A DNA stretch of 64,000 bases, from the NCBI RefSeq assembly GCF_900112955.1, contig NZ_FONP01000002.1, positions 1-64,000 on the forward strand, given 5' to 3'. The first letter of the stretch is position 1; each line of letters opens with the position of its first letter. Source of the stretch: Peptostreptococcus sp. D1 (GTDB lineage Bacteria; Bacillota; Clostridia; Peptostreptococcales; Peptostreptococcaceae). Made by a program: the position numbers and the translations under genes. The notes below the pieces were generated by a model. It did no database searches. It saw only the letters and a list, made by a program, of their open reading frames with translations, and was not told where the DNA came from. Below are positions 35,994 to 44,958 of this stretch, piece after piece.

Positions 35994-36767
35994 TTAAATT
36001 GTTACTAGCAAAGTACATAGCAAAAATACCAACTCTCCAAGTTCTATTCCACACCCCAGGATATCACCCGTCAGTCCACCTAGCTTTTTGCTAACTAAAT
36101 ATTCAAATACATTAGTCAAAATAAACATCACTCCGACAATTACTATGTCTAAAATAACCTGTATAAAGCTCTTAGAAAATATCGCTGAAGCCACAGTTAC
36201 CACCAATGCTGTAAAAGCACTACTCGCTAGCAGGGTTCCAACATCACATTTTCCGATAAACATATTTCCCATTCCATTTACCCTTGCAGGATGAGATTTA
36301 TATGATAGAACCACACATACATATCTACCAATCATAGGCATCAAAAAAATTGGCCACAAAATATCCCTGTCGATTAAAATAAAAATAATAATAATCTTGC
36401 TCAGCACTAAAAAAACAACAGATAAAACACCATTTGTTCCTAATCTTGGATCCTTCATAATCTCCAATATGCCTTCTTTATCCCTATAACTAAATAATCC
36501 ATCGAAAGTATCGCCGAATCCATCAACATGAAGTCCGCCTGTAATAATAATTTCCGAGATAACAAGGATAAATGGAATTACAATCATAGAATATTTGGGA
36601 GACACAAATGTAGACAGAATAAAATACTCAGCAAGTAATATCATCCCTATAATAATTCCAACAACTGGAAAAAAAATCAACCCACCTCCCATATTTTTCT
36701 CGTATGGAACATCTTTTTTAATTGTGATTCTGGTCAAAAATTGAAGTATGTTAATAAATTTATTCAT
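35994..36767 (-). CDS. cobS: Cobalamin synthase CobS (adenosylcobinamide-GDP ribazoletransferase)
   Basis: A 257-residue polytopic membrane enzyme. It shows LQFLTRITIKKDVPYEKNMG, the acidic metal motif GGLHVDGFGDTFDGLFSYRD, MKDPRLGTNGVLSVV and MPMIGRYVCVVLSY, then GLTGDILGCGIELGELVFLL at the end. It joins activated cobinamide to alpha-ribazole phosphate at the membrane. It lies directly between cobU and cobC, the usual nucleotide-loop assembly gene group. Confidence 0.94.
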   Translation of the reverse strand: MNKFINILQFLTRITIKKDVPYEKNMGGGLIFFPVVGIIIGMILLAEYFILSTFVSPKYSMIVIPFILVISEIIITGGLHVDGFGDTFDGLFSYRDKEGILEIMKDPRLGTNGVLSVVFLVLSKIIIIFILIDRDILWPIFLMPMIGRYVCVVLSYKSHPARVNGMGNMFIGKCDVGTLLASSAFTALVVTVASAIFSKSFIQVILDIVIVGVMFILTNVFEYLVSKKLGGLTGDILGCGIELGELVFLLCTLLVTI

Positions 36768-36781
36768 AATCTTTTCCCTTT

Positions 36782-37372
36782 TTATTTTATCTTAATTGGA
36801 ATTCCCGAAACAATCAGATATGCCTCATCTGATTCAGATGCTATCATTTTATTTACTTTACCTTCTAAATTGGCAAAATACCTTCCCAATCTATTTTCGG
36901 ATATTCCTCCTAGACCAATCTCATTCGTTACAAATATTATATCAATATTTTCTGATTTCACAAAATTCAGAAGAATTTTAAGCTCCGTAATAACTTTCTT
37001 TTCTACAAAAACTCTTTCATCCACAGCATCAACATCAAATTCCCTATTTTGATCAAATATTAAATTTGAAATCATCATAGTAACGCAATCAAGTAGGATT
37101 ATTTTCCTCACTGATCTCTCAATCGAATTTAAAGAACAAAATTCACTAATCTCTATTGGAATTGATTTGTATGCTTCAATGGTGTACCAGCTCTTATCAT
37201 TTCTTCTCAACTGATGTTCGACTTTTTTTTGTTCCATTTCAAAATCAAATGGAGTACTCGTTGCAACATATAAAACTACAGAGTCACGACACTCAAGTCT
37301 CGAACACAGGCTTTCGGCAAATTCACTTTTACCAGAGCTTACTCCACCCGTTACAAAAATTATCCTTCCCAT
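36782..37372 (-). CDS. cobU: Adenosylcobinamide kinase/guanylyltransferase CobU
   Basis: A bifunctional enzyme of about 196 residues. The P-loop IIFVTGGVSSGKSEFAESL, LYVATSTPFDFEMEQKKVEH with the guanylylated-His region (HQLRRNDKSWYTIEA), LLDCVTMMISNLIF and FVTNEIGLGGISENRLGRYF identify it. It phosphorylates and GMP-activates adenosylcobinamide. The ATG at 37372 is chosen because TAGAGG lies five bases before it; a GTG at 37378 is less likely. Confidence 0.92.
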   Translation of the reverse strand: MGRIIFVTGGVSSGKSEFAESLCSRLECRDSVVLYVATSTPFDFEMEQKKVEHQLRRNDKSWYTIEAYKSIPIEISEFCSLNSIERSVRKIILLDCVTMMISNLIFDQNREFDVDAVDERVFVEKKVITELKILLNFVKSENIDIIFVTNEIGLGGISENRLGRYFANLEGKVNKMIASESDEAYLIVSGIPIKIK

Positions 37373-37394
37373 TTCCACCTCTAATCTACCTTAT

Positions 37395-38450
37395 CTAAAG
37401 AAATTCCCCTATACTCTCTTCACTTTTTTTACCCATGTGATTGTATGTATATATCGCAGAATCAATAATATTCATTGCTAATGCAGCTCCAGTTCCCTCG
37501 CCCAATCTCATATTCAAAGCCATCATAGGCTCCAAGTCTAGTAGCTCCAATGCAAGCTTTGATCCTTTTTCATCAGATAGATGCGAAACAATAATATATT
37601 CCTTGCACCTTGGGTTTATTTTGTACGCAAGAAGGGCAGCAGAATAAGAAATAAATCCATCTAGAACTACTGGAATCCTATTGGCACTACATCCCAATAT
37701 TACTCCTACCATTCCCCCTATTTCAAATCCTCCAACCTTTGACAGAACCTCAATTCCATCAGTTGGATTTGGATTATTAATCTCTATTGCCTTTCTAATA
37801 GTATCAGCCTTATTCTTTACAAAGCTAAGATTCAAGCATGCGCCAATGTCAGTAATATCTATAGGATCTCTACCAGAAATAACTGAAAGAATTGCAGTCG
37901 CTGGTGTGGTATTACATATCCCCATTTCACCCACACCGATTATCTTATAACCATCAACGATACATCTCTCAGCAACCTCTATTCCGTATTCGATTGATTT
38001 CACAGCTTCATCAACACTCATTGCAGGACCATTAGCGATATTATCCGTACCCTCTCTTATCTTGTAGTCCAATACTCCAGCAATCTTTTTTTTGCCTATT
38101 ATCCCTAAATCTACTGCTACTACATCAGTGTGATTATGCTTCGCCAAAGCTCCAACAGCAGATTTACCATTTACAAAATTTTCAAATTGCATTCTGGTAA
38201 TCAACTGATCCTGTTGAGATACACCTTCAGCATATACACCATGATCTCCGGCAAATGCTATTATACATTTTTTAGGATTGTCCTCAATTTTGGCATTTCC
38301 ATAAATACCTGCCAATTTTAAGGTTATGTCTTCCAATTTACCCAATGTATGTTCAGGGCAAATCAATTCATCCCATCTTTGCTTCGCTTTTTCTATACCT
38401 TTGTTATCTAGTGAATAAATATTCCTCGATATACTTATCAACAGATTCAT
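37395..38450 (-). CDS. cobT: Nicotinate-nucleotide:dimethylbenzimidazole phosphoribosyltransferase CobT
   Basis: A protein of about 351 residues. PEHTLGKLEDITLKLAGI, IIAFAGDHGVYAEGVS, GIGKKKIAG-like IIGKKKIAGVLDYKI, GVGEMGICNTTPATAILS, the catalytic Glu region LRLGEGTGAALAMNII (MNMRLGEGTGAAL-type) and PVVLDGFISYSAALLAYKI mark the family. It activates the lower-ligand base. The ATG at 38450 follows GGAGG. It is the first gene of the B12 run. Only about 60 bases separate it from ctpA, leaving little room for a cobalamin riboswitch. Confidence 0.93.
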   Translation of the reverse strand: MNLLISISRNIYSLDNKGIEKAKQRWDELICPEHTLGKLEDITLKLAGIYGNAKIEDNPKKCIIAFAGDHGVYAEGVSQQDQLITRMQFENFVNGKSAVGALAKHNHTDVVAVDLGIIGKKKIAGVLDYKIREGTDNIANGPAMSVDEAVKSIEYGIEVAERCIVDGYKIIGVGEMGICNTTPATAILSVISGRDPIDITDIGACLNLSFVKNKADTIRKAIEINNPNPTDGIEVLSKVGGFEIGGMVGVILGCSANRIPVVLDGFISYSAALLAYKINPRCKEYIIVSHLSDEKGSKLALELLDLEPMMALNMRLGEGTGAALAMNIIDSAIYTYNHMGKKSEESIGEFL

Positions 38451-38479
38451 TACTACCTCCAAAATTATCTATATTTGGA

Positions 38480-38509
38480 TATAACCCTCTGCATGGCAGA
38501 AGGTTATTC
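38480..38509 (-). terminator. Hairpin between ctpA and cobT
   Basis: AACCCTCTGC and GCAGAAGGTT form a ten-pair stem with one mismatch around ATG. No strong T run follows on the minus strand, so it may attenuate rather than stop transcription from ctpA into the B12 genes. Confidence 0.4.
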
Positions 38510-39673
38510 TCAAATAGTATTATTTTTTTCAATCTCTTTCTTTAGATACTCAACAGCCTTTGGTAGCTGTTTTTCAACTTCTTTTACTTCAATGGTAGGT
38601 TTAATTCCTTTTTTGTTTATATAGTTACCGTTTGGTGTGAAATACTGAGCTGTAGTCAACTTATATCCACTGCCATCTCTAAGCTGAACAACCGATTGAA
38701 CCAATCCCTTACCAAAGGTTACCGTACCTACAGAAATTCCAGCTTTGTTATCCAAAATTGCACCTGTCAAAATCTCGGATGCCGAAGCAGAATTTCCATT
38801 CGTCAAAATAACAATCGGAATATTAACCTTTTGCTTGTCATTGCTTTTTGAGTATACCTTTTTTCCTGTATTATCCTTTGTATAAACGATCACAGATTCT
38901 CCAAGTAATCTGTCAGCAATTTTTTCTACAACGTCTAAGTATCCACCGCCATTGTCTCTTACATCTATTACCAAGCCCTTGATTTTATTTTTTTCAAGAG
39001 AGCCCAATGCTTTATTGAAATCTTCATCAGTACCTTCATCAAATCCAACAATTTGGATATAACCAATGTCATTGTCTATTTTTTTACTCTTGATTGATTC
39101 CAGCTTTATTTCTTTTCTTTCTATTTTCTTATCAAATATTTCTCCATCTCTTGAAAATGTGACCGTAACAGAAGTTCCTTCTTCACCTCTCATATTCTTG
39201 ACAGCTACATCCATTTCTTGATAAGAGTATGCCTTACCATTTACCTTTACTATCAAATCACCTGCCCTTACTCCAGATTTACTAGCAGGACTACCATTTA
39301 TTACTTGTTGCACCTTAATTGCTCCAGATGACTTATCAGGACCAACGACTATACCAACTCCCTTATATTTTCCAGAAGTAGATTCTATAAGCTGGCTCAT
39401 TTCTTCCTTAGTATAATATGACGAGTATTCATCATCTAAGCCCGAAAACAAACCTTTATACAGGCCTGTTTCCAGTTTATTTTCATCTGTTTTTTTATAG
39501 AAATCTCTTTCTATAGCATCGGATAACATCAGCATTTTCTTGTATTTTTTATACTCGGAGCTAGGAATTATTCTTCCAAATCCGAATTGTGTAATCACGA
39601 AAGTAGTCACAATCGAAGACGCCACTACCAACGCAATACTTTTTATAATATTTTTCTTCTTATTTGAATTCAT
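38510..39673 (-). CDS. ctpA: Carboxy-terminal processing protease CtpA (S41 family)
   Basis: A 387-residue exported protease. A single N-terminal membrane anchor (SIALVVASSIVTTFVITQFG) is followed by a PDZ domain (GKYKGVGIVVGPDKSSGAIK, GSPASKSGVRAGDLIVKVNG) and the S41 core. The core contains GLVIDVRDNGGGYLDVVEKI, the catalytic Ser in NGNSASASEILTGA and the catalytic Lys in TFGKGLVQSVVQL. It cleaves extracytoplasmic proteins from the C-terminus. It follows the transketolase genes by 14 bases and may share their transcript. Confidence 0.92.
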   Translation of the reverse strand: MNSNKKKNIIKSIALVVASSIVTTFVITQFGFGRIIPSSEYKKYKKMLMLSDAIERDFYKKTDENKLETGLYKGLFSGLDDEYSSYYTKEEMSQLIESTSGKYKGVGIVVGPDKSSGAIKVQQVINGSPASKSGVRAGDLIVKVNGKAYSYQEMDVAVKNMRGEEGTSVTVTFSRDGEIFDKKIERKEIKLESIKSKKIDNDIGYIQIVGFDEGTDEDFNKALGSLEKNKIKGLVIDVRDNGGGYLDVVEKIADRLLGESVIVYTKDNTGKKVYSKSNDKQKVNIPIVILTNGNSASASEILTGAILDNKAGISVGTVTFGKGLVQSVVQLRDGSGYKLTTAQYFTPNGNYINKKGIKPTIEVKEVEKQLPKAVEYLKKEIEKNNTI

Positions 39674-39687
39674 ATACTCTCCCTCAT

Positions 39688-40638
39688 TTAGTACTTATTA
39701 TTGAATATATTCTCAACTTTATCAGCTATTGATTTCGGAGTCAGCCCAAAGTATTCATAAAGCTCAGCAGAAGCTCCAGACATACCAAATCTATCCTCAA
39801 CACCCAGCCTAAAAACTTTGGCTGGATAATTTTCACATATCACTTCGCAAACTGCCGAACCCAAGCCACCAATAATACTATGATCTTCAACAGTTACTAT
39901 CAAGCCGACATCCTTTGCACAGTCGATAATTACATTCTCATCAATGGGCTTTATTGATGACATATTGATAACTCTTGTATGTATGCCTTTCTCTTTAAGT
40001 ATCATTGCAGCTTCGTATGAATTCCATACCATAGGACCACATGATAAAATAGCCACATCATCTCCATCTAGCAAAATATCAGCCTTGCCCATTTCAAATC
40101 TATAATTCTCATCATAAATGTCGTTTAAGTCATCTCTTACCATTCTCATATAGAAGGGACCTTTTTCTTCAGCGATAAAGTGAGTCATCTGTCTTGCTTC
40201 TTCAAAATCAGCAGGAACTAAAACCCTCATATTTGGCAATGTTCTCATAATAGAAATATCCTCAAGACTTTGATGAGTAGCCCCATCTTCTCCTGTCATC
40301 AATCCTGCGTGAGTAGAACATATTTTTACATTTAAATTTGACATGCATATCATATTTCTTATTACTTCTAATGCTCGCTCAGTTTCAAATACAGAAAAGG
40401 AACTTGCAAAAACTGTCTTTCCGGCAGCTGCCAATCCTGCAGAAACACCTATTAGATTTTGTTCGGCAATCCCTACATCGACAAATCTATCTGGAAAATT
40501 TTCTTTAAAATAAATAGTTTTTGTAGACAATGATAAATCAGCATCGCAAACCACAACTTTATAGCTTTTCCTACCCAATTCAATCAGTGATCTACCATAT
40601 GCTTCTCTTATTGATCTTTTTTCCATTTGAATACCCAT
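39688..40638 (-). CDS. tktB: Transketolase, C-terminal subunit
   Basis: A 316-residue half-transketolase containing the pyrimidine-binding domain (FPDRFVDVGIAEQNLIGVSA with the catalytic Glu, GATHQSLEDISIMRTLPNM) and the C-terminal domain (VTVEDHSIIGGLGSAVCEVI). With its partner subunit and thiamine diphosphate it transfers two-carbon units in the pentose phosphate pathway. The start ATG overlaps the stop of the N-terminal subunit (TAATG), so the two are coupled. Split transketolases are common in anaerobic Firmicutes. Confidence 0.92.
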   Translation of the reverse strand: MGIQMEKRSIREAYGRSLIELGRKSYKVVVCDADLSLSTKTIYFKENFPDRFVDVGIAEQNLIGVSAGLAAAGKTVFASSFSVFETERALEVIRNMICMSNLNVKICSTHAGLMTGEDGATHQSLEDISIMRTLPNMRVLVPADFEEARQMTHFIAEEKGPFYMRMVRDDLNDIYDENYRFEMGKADILLDGDDVAILSCGPMVWNSYEAAMILKEKGIHTRVINMSSIKPIDENVIIDCAKDVGLIVTVEDHSIIGGLGSAVCEVICENYPAKVFRLGVEDRFGMSGASAELYEYFGLTPKSIADKVENIFNNKY

Positions 40639-41450
40639 TACTTTAATTCGTCTATGGCTAACCTATACTCTTCCTTACTAATACACCTACTATGCCATTC
40701 GCAAGAGTTTTCCATAAACGAAACACCCTTTCCTTTTATTGTATTTGCTATAACAAGAACCGGCTTTGAATTTACCTTATCGAAAATGCTAAAAGCACCC
40801 AATATTTGATCGAAATCATGTCCGTCAATTTCCAATACATACCAACCAAAAGATGTGAATTTCTTTGAAATAGATCCTAAGCTCATCACATCATCGGTAG
40901 TACCATCAATCTGTAGCCCATTCATATCTACTATCGCCATAAGATTATCCAAATTATACTGATTTGCAAACATCGCTGCTTCCCAAATCATCCCTTCCTG
41001 CAACTCTCCATCGCCTAACAGAACATATACATTATAGTCTAAATTATCAATCTTTGCTGCAAGTGCCATTCCACAAGCAGCAGACAGTCCCATTCCAAGT
41101 GATCCGGTTGTCATATCAATCCCGTTTACCTGTATCATATCTGGGTTACCTTGAAGCGATCCACCAATTTTTCTAAACCCACTCAACTCTTCTTCCAGCA
41201 AAAAGCCTTTTTCGAAAAGCGTTGAGTAAATAGCTGGCGACGAGTGTCCCTTAGACATTACAAATCTATCTCTATCCCTTTTTTGAGGGTCGTCAACATC
41301 GACGTTAATTCTCTCAAAATACAATGCTGTCAATATATCAACACAAGAGAGTGACCCACCAGTATGACCGGAACCAGAATTATATATCATTTCTATAACA
41401 TGCTTTCTAATTTTCTTTGCCATTTTAGATAACTTGTCATAATCTACCAT
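40638..41450 (-). CDS. tktA: Transketolase, N-terminal subunit
   Basis: A 270-residue thiamine-diphosphate-binding subunit. GSGHTGGSLSCVDILTALYF, SKGHSSPAIYSTLFEKGFL, TGSLGMGLSAACGMALAAKI and the cofactor motif LLGDGELQEGMIWEAAMFAN (GDG-x-N type) are present, as is WHSRCISKEEY near the end. It pairs with the C-terminal subunit encoded immediately downstream. A GGAGAAAATAA leader precedes the ATG. Confidence 0.92.
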   Translation of the reverse strand: MVDYDKLSKMAKKIRKHVIEMIYNSGSGHTGGSLSCVDILTALYFERINVDVDDPQKRDRDRFVMSKGHSSPAIYSTLFEKGFLLEEELSGFRKIGGSLQGNPDMIQVNGIDMTTGSLGMGLSAACGMALAAKIDNLDYNVYVLLGDGELQEGMIWEAAMFANQYNLDNLMAIVDMNGLQIDGTTDDVMSLGSISKKFTSFGWYVLEIDGHDFDQILGAFSIFDKVNSKPVLVIANTIKGKGVSFMENSCEWHSRCISKEEYRLAIDELK

Positions 41451-41730
41451 TTATTTTCTCCTCTATTCTAATTTACATATTCCATATAAGCCTGCCAAAG
41501 CTCTGAGCATACAATTTTATCAAATATTTGGCAATTTTCAATTTATGCAAAATCAGAAGTTATTTTTTCTATCTCCAATATTATAACACATATTTTTAGT
41601 ACATACTATTTCAATTATTTTACAACACGAAAATACTTATCATTTTAATTTGCCAAAACAATCATAAATCGTTTATAATTTGATTATATCAAAAATAAAT
41701 CAAATAAATATTACAAGGAGATTTCAGGAA

Positions 41731-42108
41731 ATGGATATATATGGCATAGGAACAGATATAATAGAAATAGAAAGAATAAAAAATTCTCTAAACAAAAATT
41801 TAAGATTATTGGACAAAATGTTCTCAACTGAGGAATTAATAGTATTAAAAGAAAAAAACTACAAGGCTGAATCGGTAGCCGGTAACTTTTCTGCAAAGGA
41901 AGCTGTTGTAAAATCGGTTGGCACAGGACTTAGGGGATTTAACCTAAAGGATGTCCAAATTCTAAGAAACGATTTAAATATGCCCATAGTAGTGCCCGTT
42001 GGTAAATTTAGAAATTTTTTGAAAGAAATTAATGTTGTCGATATAAAAATCACTATTTCACATTCAAAAAATTACGCTACTGCGACTGCAATAGCATTAA
42101 AAAAATAG
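41731..42108 (+). CDS. acpS: Holo-[acyl-carrier-protein] synthase AcpS
   Basis: A protein of about 125 residues. The N-terminal metal-site motif GIGTDIIEIERIKN, the central GNFSAKEAVVKSVGTGLRGF and the closing ISHSKNYATATAIAL are the AcpS signatures. It transfers phosphopantetheine from CoA to acyl carrier protein. The ATG at 41731 is selected because AAGGAG ends ten bases before it. A longer frame beginning at 41680 has no ribosome site and adds a non-homologous leader. Confidence 0.94.
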   Translation: MDIYGIGTDIIEIERIKNSLNKNLRLLDKMFSTEELIVLKEKNYKAESVAGNFSAKEAVVKSVGTGLRGFNLKDVQILRNDLNMPIVVPVGKFRNFLKEINVVDIKITISHSKNYATATAIALKK

Positions 42109-42216
42109 TATTTTGACTGTAAATAATGATGTATGTAATAATAGAAAATTTCTACAAATAAACGCCGTAAAAATCCTCTAAAAAAATTATATACAAATAG
42201 ACATCAAGAAAATTAT

Positions 42217-42687
42217 CTACAAATGTTCTTTGCAGGAAAGTGAGTCAGCTTCTAATTTAAATACACATACACCATCTATCATTTTTTCATTGAACTCCCA
42301 TTCACTTTTTCCTGTCGCCTGCTTCATAATAGATGTCAACCCCTCCACCTTCTCAGCAAAGTTCTCTACGATAGACACCCTTCCAGTACCAACAACACTC
42401 TCAAACTTCGCAGAGTATCCACAAGGAATATCAGCAATTTGAAGCTGATAACCTATATCCATCTCAAAACCGACAGATGGATTATTCTTTATCAATTCCG
42501 CTTTTCTGCCTTCAAATGCACCATGAAAATACAATGTCAAATTGTCAATATCACCGACAACTCCAAAATTTAAGGGTACAACATAAATATCGCCACAATC
42601 ATAAAATCCCAAGCGACAGCAGTAACAATTTTTTATTACATTCATTATCTTATTAGGATCAGTCACTTCTCTATCCTTTCTTCTCAA
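42217..42687 (-). CDS. Pyridoxamine 5'-phosphate oxidase-like flavoprotein (NimA-related)
   Basis: A protein of about 156 residues. The beginning RRKDREVTDPNKIMNVI, then CCRLGFYDCGDIYVVPLNFG and LYFHGAFEGRKAELIKNNPS, form the split-barrel FMN-binding fold of the NimA/PNPOx-like family. Such proteins are found as nitroimidazole reductases or uncharacterised flavin reductases; resistance cannot be predicted from this. A TTG start at 42687 is favoured: AGAGAGG lies eight bases upstream and family members typically begin MRRKDRE. A GTG at 42714 is the longer alternative. Confidence 0.82.
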   Translation of the reverse strand: MRRKDREVTDPNKIMNVIKNCYCCRLGFYDCGDIYVVPLNFGVVGDIDNLTLYFHGAFEGRKAELIKNNPSVGFEMDIGYQLQIADIPCGYSAKFESVVGTGRVSIVENFAEKVEGLTSIMKQATGKSEWEFNEKMIDGVCVFKLEADSLSCKEHL

Positions 42688-42961
42688 CGAAAACACCTCT
42701 CTTCGACTAAACACACTCTTAATTTTTTTAAAAATTTTAATATTTTTTCATGGAAGCTTCAAAAATATTATACTATTTTCAGAAATAATTTTCAAATAAT
42801 TAATTAACTTTCACTGTAAAATAATAATATAAAATGCCTTAATTTTCCGATAATTTAAAGCTTCTTTTTTTGTTATTTTTTTATTTTTTTGGTGTATAAT
42901 TGAATTAAATTAATAATAAATTATCAAATTTTATATTTTTATTTTCGAAAGGAGTGTCCCT

Positions 42962-44149
42962 ATGACAAATAATTCTGCTCTACAAAACCTTAAAATCCTT
43001 GATTTTACAACGTTATTGCCAGGTCCATACGCCACATTAATGTTAGCCGATATGGGTGCGGATGTACTAAAGGTTAGTTCAAAATCAAAGCTAGACCTCG
43101 TTTACGAAATGGGTGCATTTGATGAAGATTTACAACTTAGCGCTAATCAGCTGTGGTTGAACAGAAATAAGAAAACTATTTCTCTAAATTTAAAAACTCA
43201 AGAAGCAAAGGATATTGTAAAAGAGCTAATAAAAGAATATGATATCCTTTTTGAACAGTTTAGACCAGGTGTTATGAAAAAGCTAGGATTATCATATGAA
43301 GAACTATCAAAGATAAACCCAAAGCTAATATACTGCTCAATTTCTGCATACGGAAATTCAGGTCCGGAAATGAACAGAGCCGGTCATGACAATAATTTTT
43401 TGGCAAAAAGTGGTCTGTTATCCCTTTCAGGAAGAAAACAATCCGGTCCAACTCTTATGAATACACAGATTGGTGATTTGGCTGGTGGCGCTCTACATTC
43501 AATAATAGGTATATTAGCAGCAGTAAACTATAGAAATAACACTGGAAAGGGACAATACATTGATATTTCCATGCTGGATACCATTATTCCTATGAACACA
43601 TTTGAGGGCATCTCCTATCTGATGGATGGAAAGCTTAAAGAAAGGGAAGAATTTGATCTAAATGGAAAGGGAATCTATGACATATATCAAACCTCTGATA
43701 ATCAATATATAACTATCGGCTCATTAGAGCCAAAGTTTTTACAAAAGCTTTCAGAAGCAGTCGATATTCCAGAATTAGTAGCTGCTGGTGCCACTCCACA
43801 TGATGGTGGACTATTAAAATCCAAGCTAGTCGAAAAAATCAAATCAAATACTCTTGAATATTGGAATTCGAAGTTCAAAAACCTAGATGCTTGCATTGAA
43901 CCTGTATTAGATTACAAACAATCCTTTTATGAAGATCCTCAAATCAAATCAAGGGAAATGATCGTAGAAGTAGATGCTGGAATAAAAAAAATCCGTCAAT
44001 TTGCCATGCCAATTAAGTTTTCAGAATCGGATGTCATATATAAATTCGCCGGGAAAGAAATTGGATTTGATACAGTTGAAATACTCACAAAGCTAGGATA
44101 TAATGAAAACGAAATAAAGAAATTAGAAGAAGTTGGAGCATTAAAATAG
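42962..44149 (+). CDS. Class III CoA-transferase (CaiB/BaiF family)
   Basis: A 395-residue enzyme with LKILDFTTLLPGPYATLMLA, DMGADVLKVSS, LWLNRNKKTISLNLKT, LFEQFRPGVMKKLGLSYEEL, CSISAYGNSGPE and GHDNNFLAKSGLLSLSG. The active-site Asp is in NTQIGDLAGGALHSIIG. It moves CoA between carboxylic acids or acts as a racemase of 2-methylacyl-CoA. It stands alone, so the acid substrate is unknown; fermentation of amino or hydroxy acids is plausible given the nearby dehydratase-family gene. GAAAGGAG precedes the ATG. Confidence 0.87.
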   Translation: MTNNSALQNLKILDFTTLLPGPYATLMLADMGADVLKVSSKSKLDLVYEMGAFDEDLQLSANQLWLNRNKKTISLNLKTQEAKDIVKELIKEYDILFEQFRPGVMKKLGLSYEELSKINPKLIYCSISAYGNSGPEMNRAGHDNNFLAKSGLLSLSGRKQSGPTLMNTQIGDLAGGALHSIIGILAAVNYRNNTGKGQYIDISMLDTIIPMNTFEGISYLMDGKLKEREEFDLNGKGIYDIYQTSDNQYITIGSLEPKFLQKLSEAVDIPELVAAGATPHDGGLLKSKLVEKIKSNTLEYWNSKFKNLDACIEPVLDYKQSFYEDPQIKSREMIVEVDAGIKKIRQFAMPIKFSESDVIYKFAGKEIGFDTVEILTKLGYNENEIKKLEEVGALK

Positions 44150-44518
44150 TTTACATTGAGTTTAAATTATAGTGCAATTGTAAATATATTTTTGTAAAGC
44201 TCATCTAATTTTTATTTCTTATTCTAAAAATAAGAATTGGTTATAAAATCCTTTCTATGCAAAAAAGTATCCTGCATTTCATATGAATAAAAATGAATTC
44301 TAGGATACTTTTTGCGTATAATTTTTTTCAATTCAGTTTTTATTTGTTTAAAAGCTATTATTTTCCTTAATATTATAGCTTTTTTATATTCTTATATACA
44401 CAAAACATTGTTTTTTTCTATGCATATAATACAACTTATCTATTTTTTAACATATGGTATACTTTTATAAAGTCCATTTTCTATTTATAAATTATTATAT
44501 TGATAATTAATGTAATCA
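44150..44518. other. Intergenic region with a large terminator, before a permease remnant
   Basis: Apart from the long hairpin at 44258-44316, no gene or promoter is convincing. The sequence before 44519 does not continue the permease frame, because stops appear at once. Confidence 0.5.
44258..44316. terminator. Strong bidirectional terminator hairpin
   Basis: GCAAAAAAGTATCC at 44259-44272 pairs with GGATACTTTTTGC at 44303-44315. An inner pair (ATTTCAT and ATGAAT) can extend the structure. T-rich sequence follows on the plus strand after GCGTATAA. Confidence 0.7.
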
Positions 44519-44836
44519 GCTTGGATTGATGGCTATAACAGATTGCAAGGAATTTTCCATATAGTAGCTCCTATAATAATACCATCAGTTATTACTACTG
44601 GACTATTCTCTTTCATTTCTTCATGGGGTGACTTAATTTTCTCAAGATCTTTTATCGTGTCATCAGACTTAAGAACAGTATCCATGGTTTTAACTGATTT
44701 CCAATCACTCTACAAGACTACTTGGGAAACACAAATGGCAGCGAGTGTATTATCTACTATTCCAACCGTAATAATTTTTATTATTATTCAGAAATATTTA
44801 ATAAATAGTATAATTAGTTCAGGAGTAAAAGGATAG
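44519..44836 (+). pseudogene. Remnant of an ABC sugar-transport permease (MalG-like C-terminus)
   Basis: Translation from 44519 gives AWIDGYNRLQGIFHIVAPII, the EAA-type loop by which permeases contact their ATPase, then three hydrophobic segments ending KYLINSIISSGVKG. About 105 C-terminal residues of a protein normally near 275 remain, and the 5' part, ATPase and binding protein are absent. An internal ATG at 44543 could allow a short product, but the EAA motif is cut, so function is unlikely. It probably records a deletion at this locus. Confidence 0.75.
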
Positions 44837-44958
44837 AAAATAAACATCTTTGGTCAAAAATGCTACTTGCCCAAGATTCCTATTTTCTTATCATTTTTTG
44901 TTCTTCAAAAAATAATAGGCTCTATGCCAAATAATATTAAGATATGTATTGTTAAATG

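Noticed and set aside
38450-41730. Cobalamin riboswitch upstream of cobT, ctpA or the transketolase genes
   Set aside because: I looked for a B12-box-like motif on the minus strand in the gaps and saw none. A covariance search would be needed to be certain.
42217-42687. Assignment as a nitroimidazole resistance gene (nim)
   Set aside because: The fold is shared by many flavin-binding proteins; nothing in the sequence shows that specific activity.
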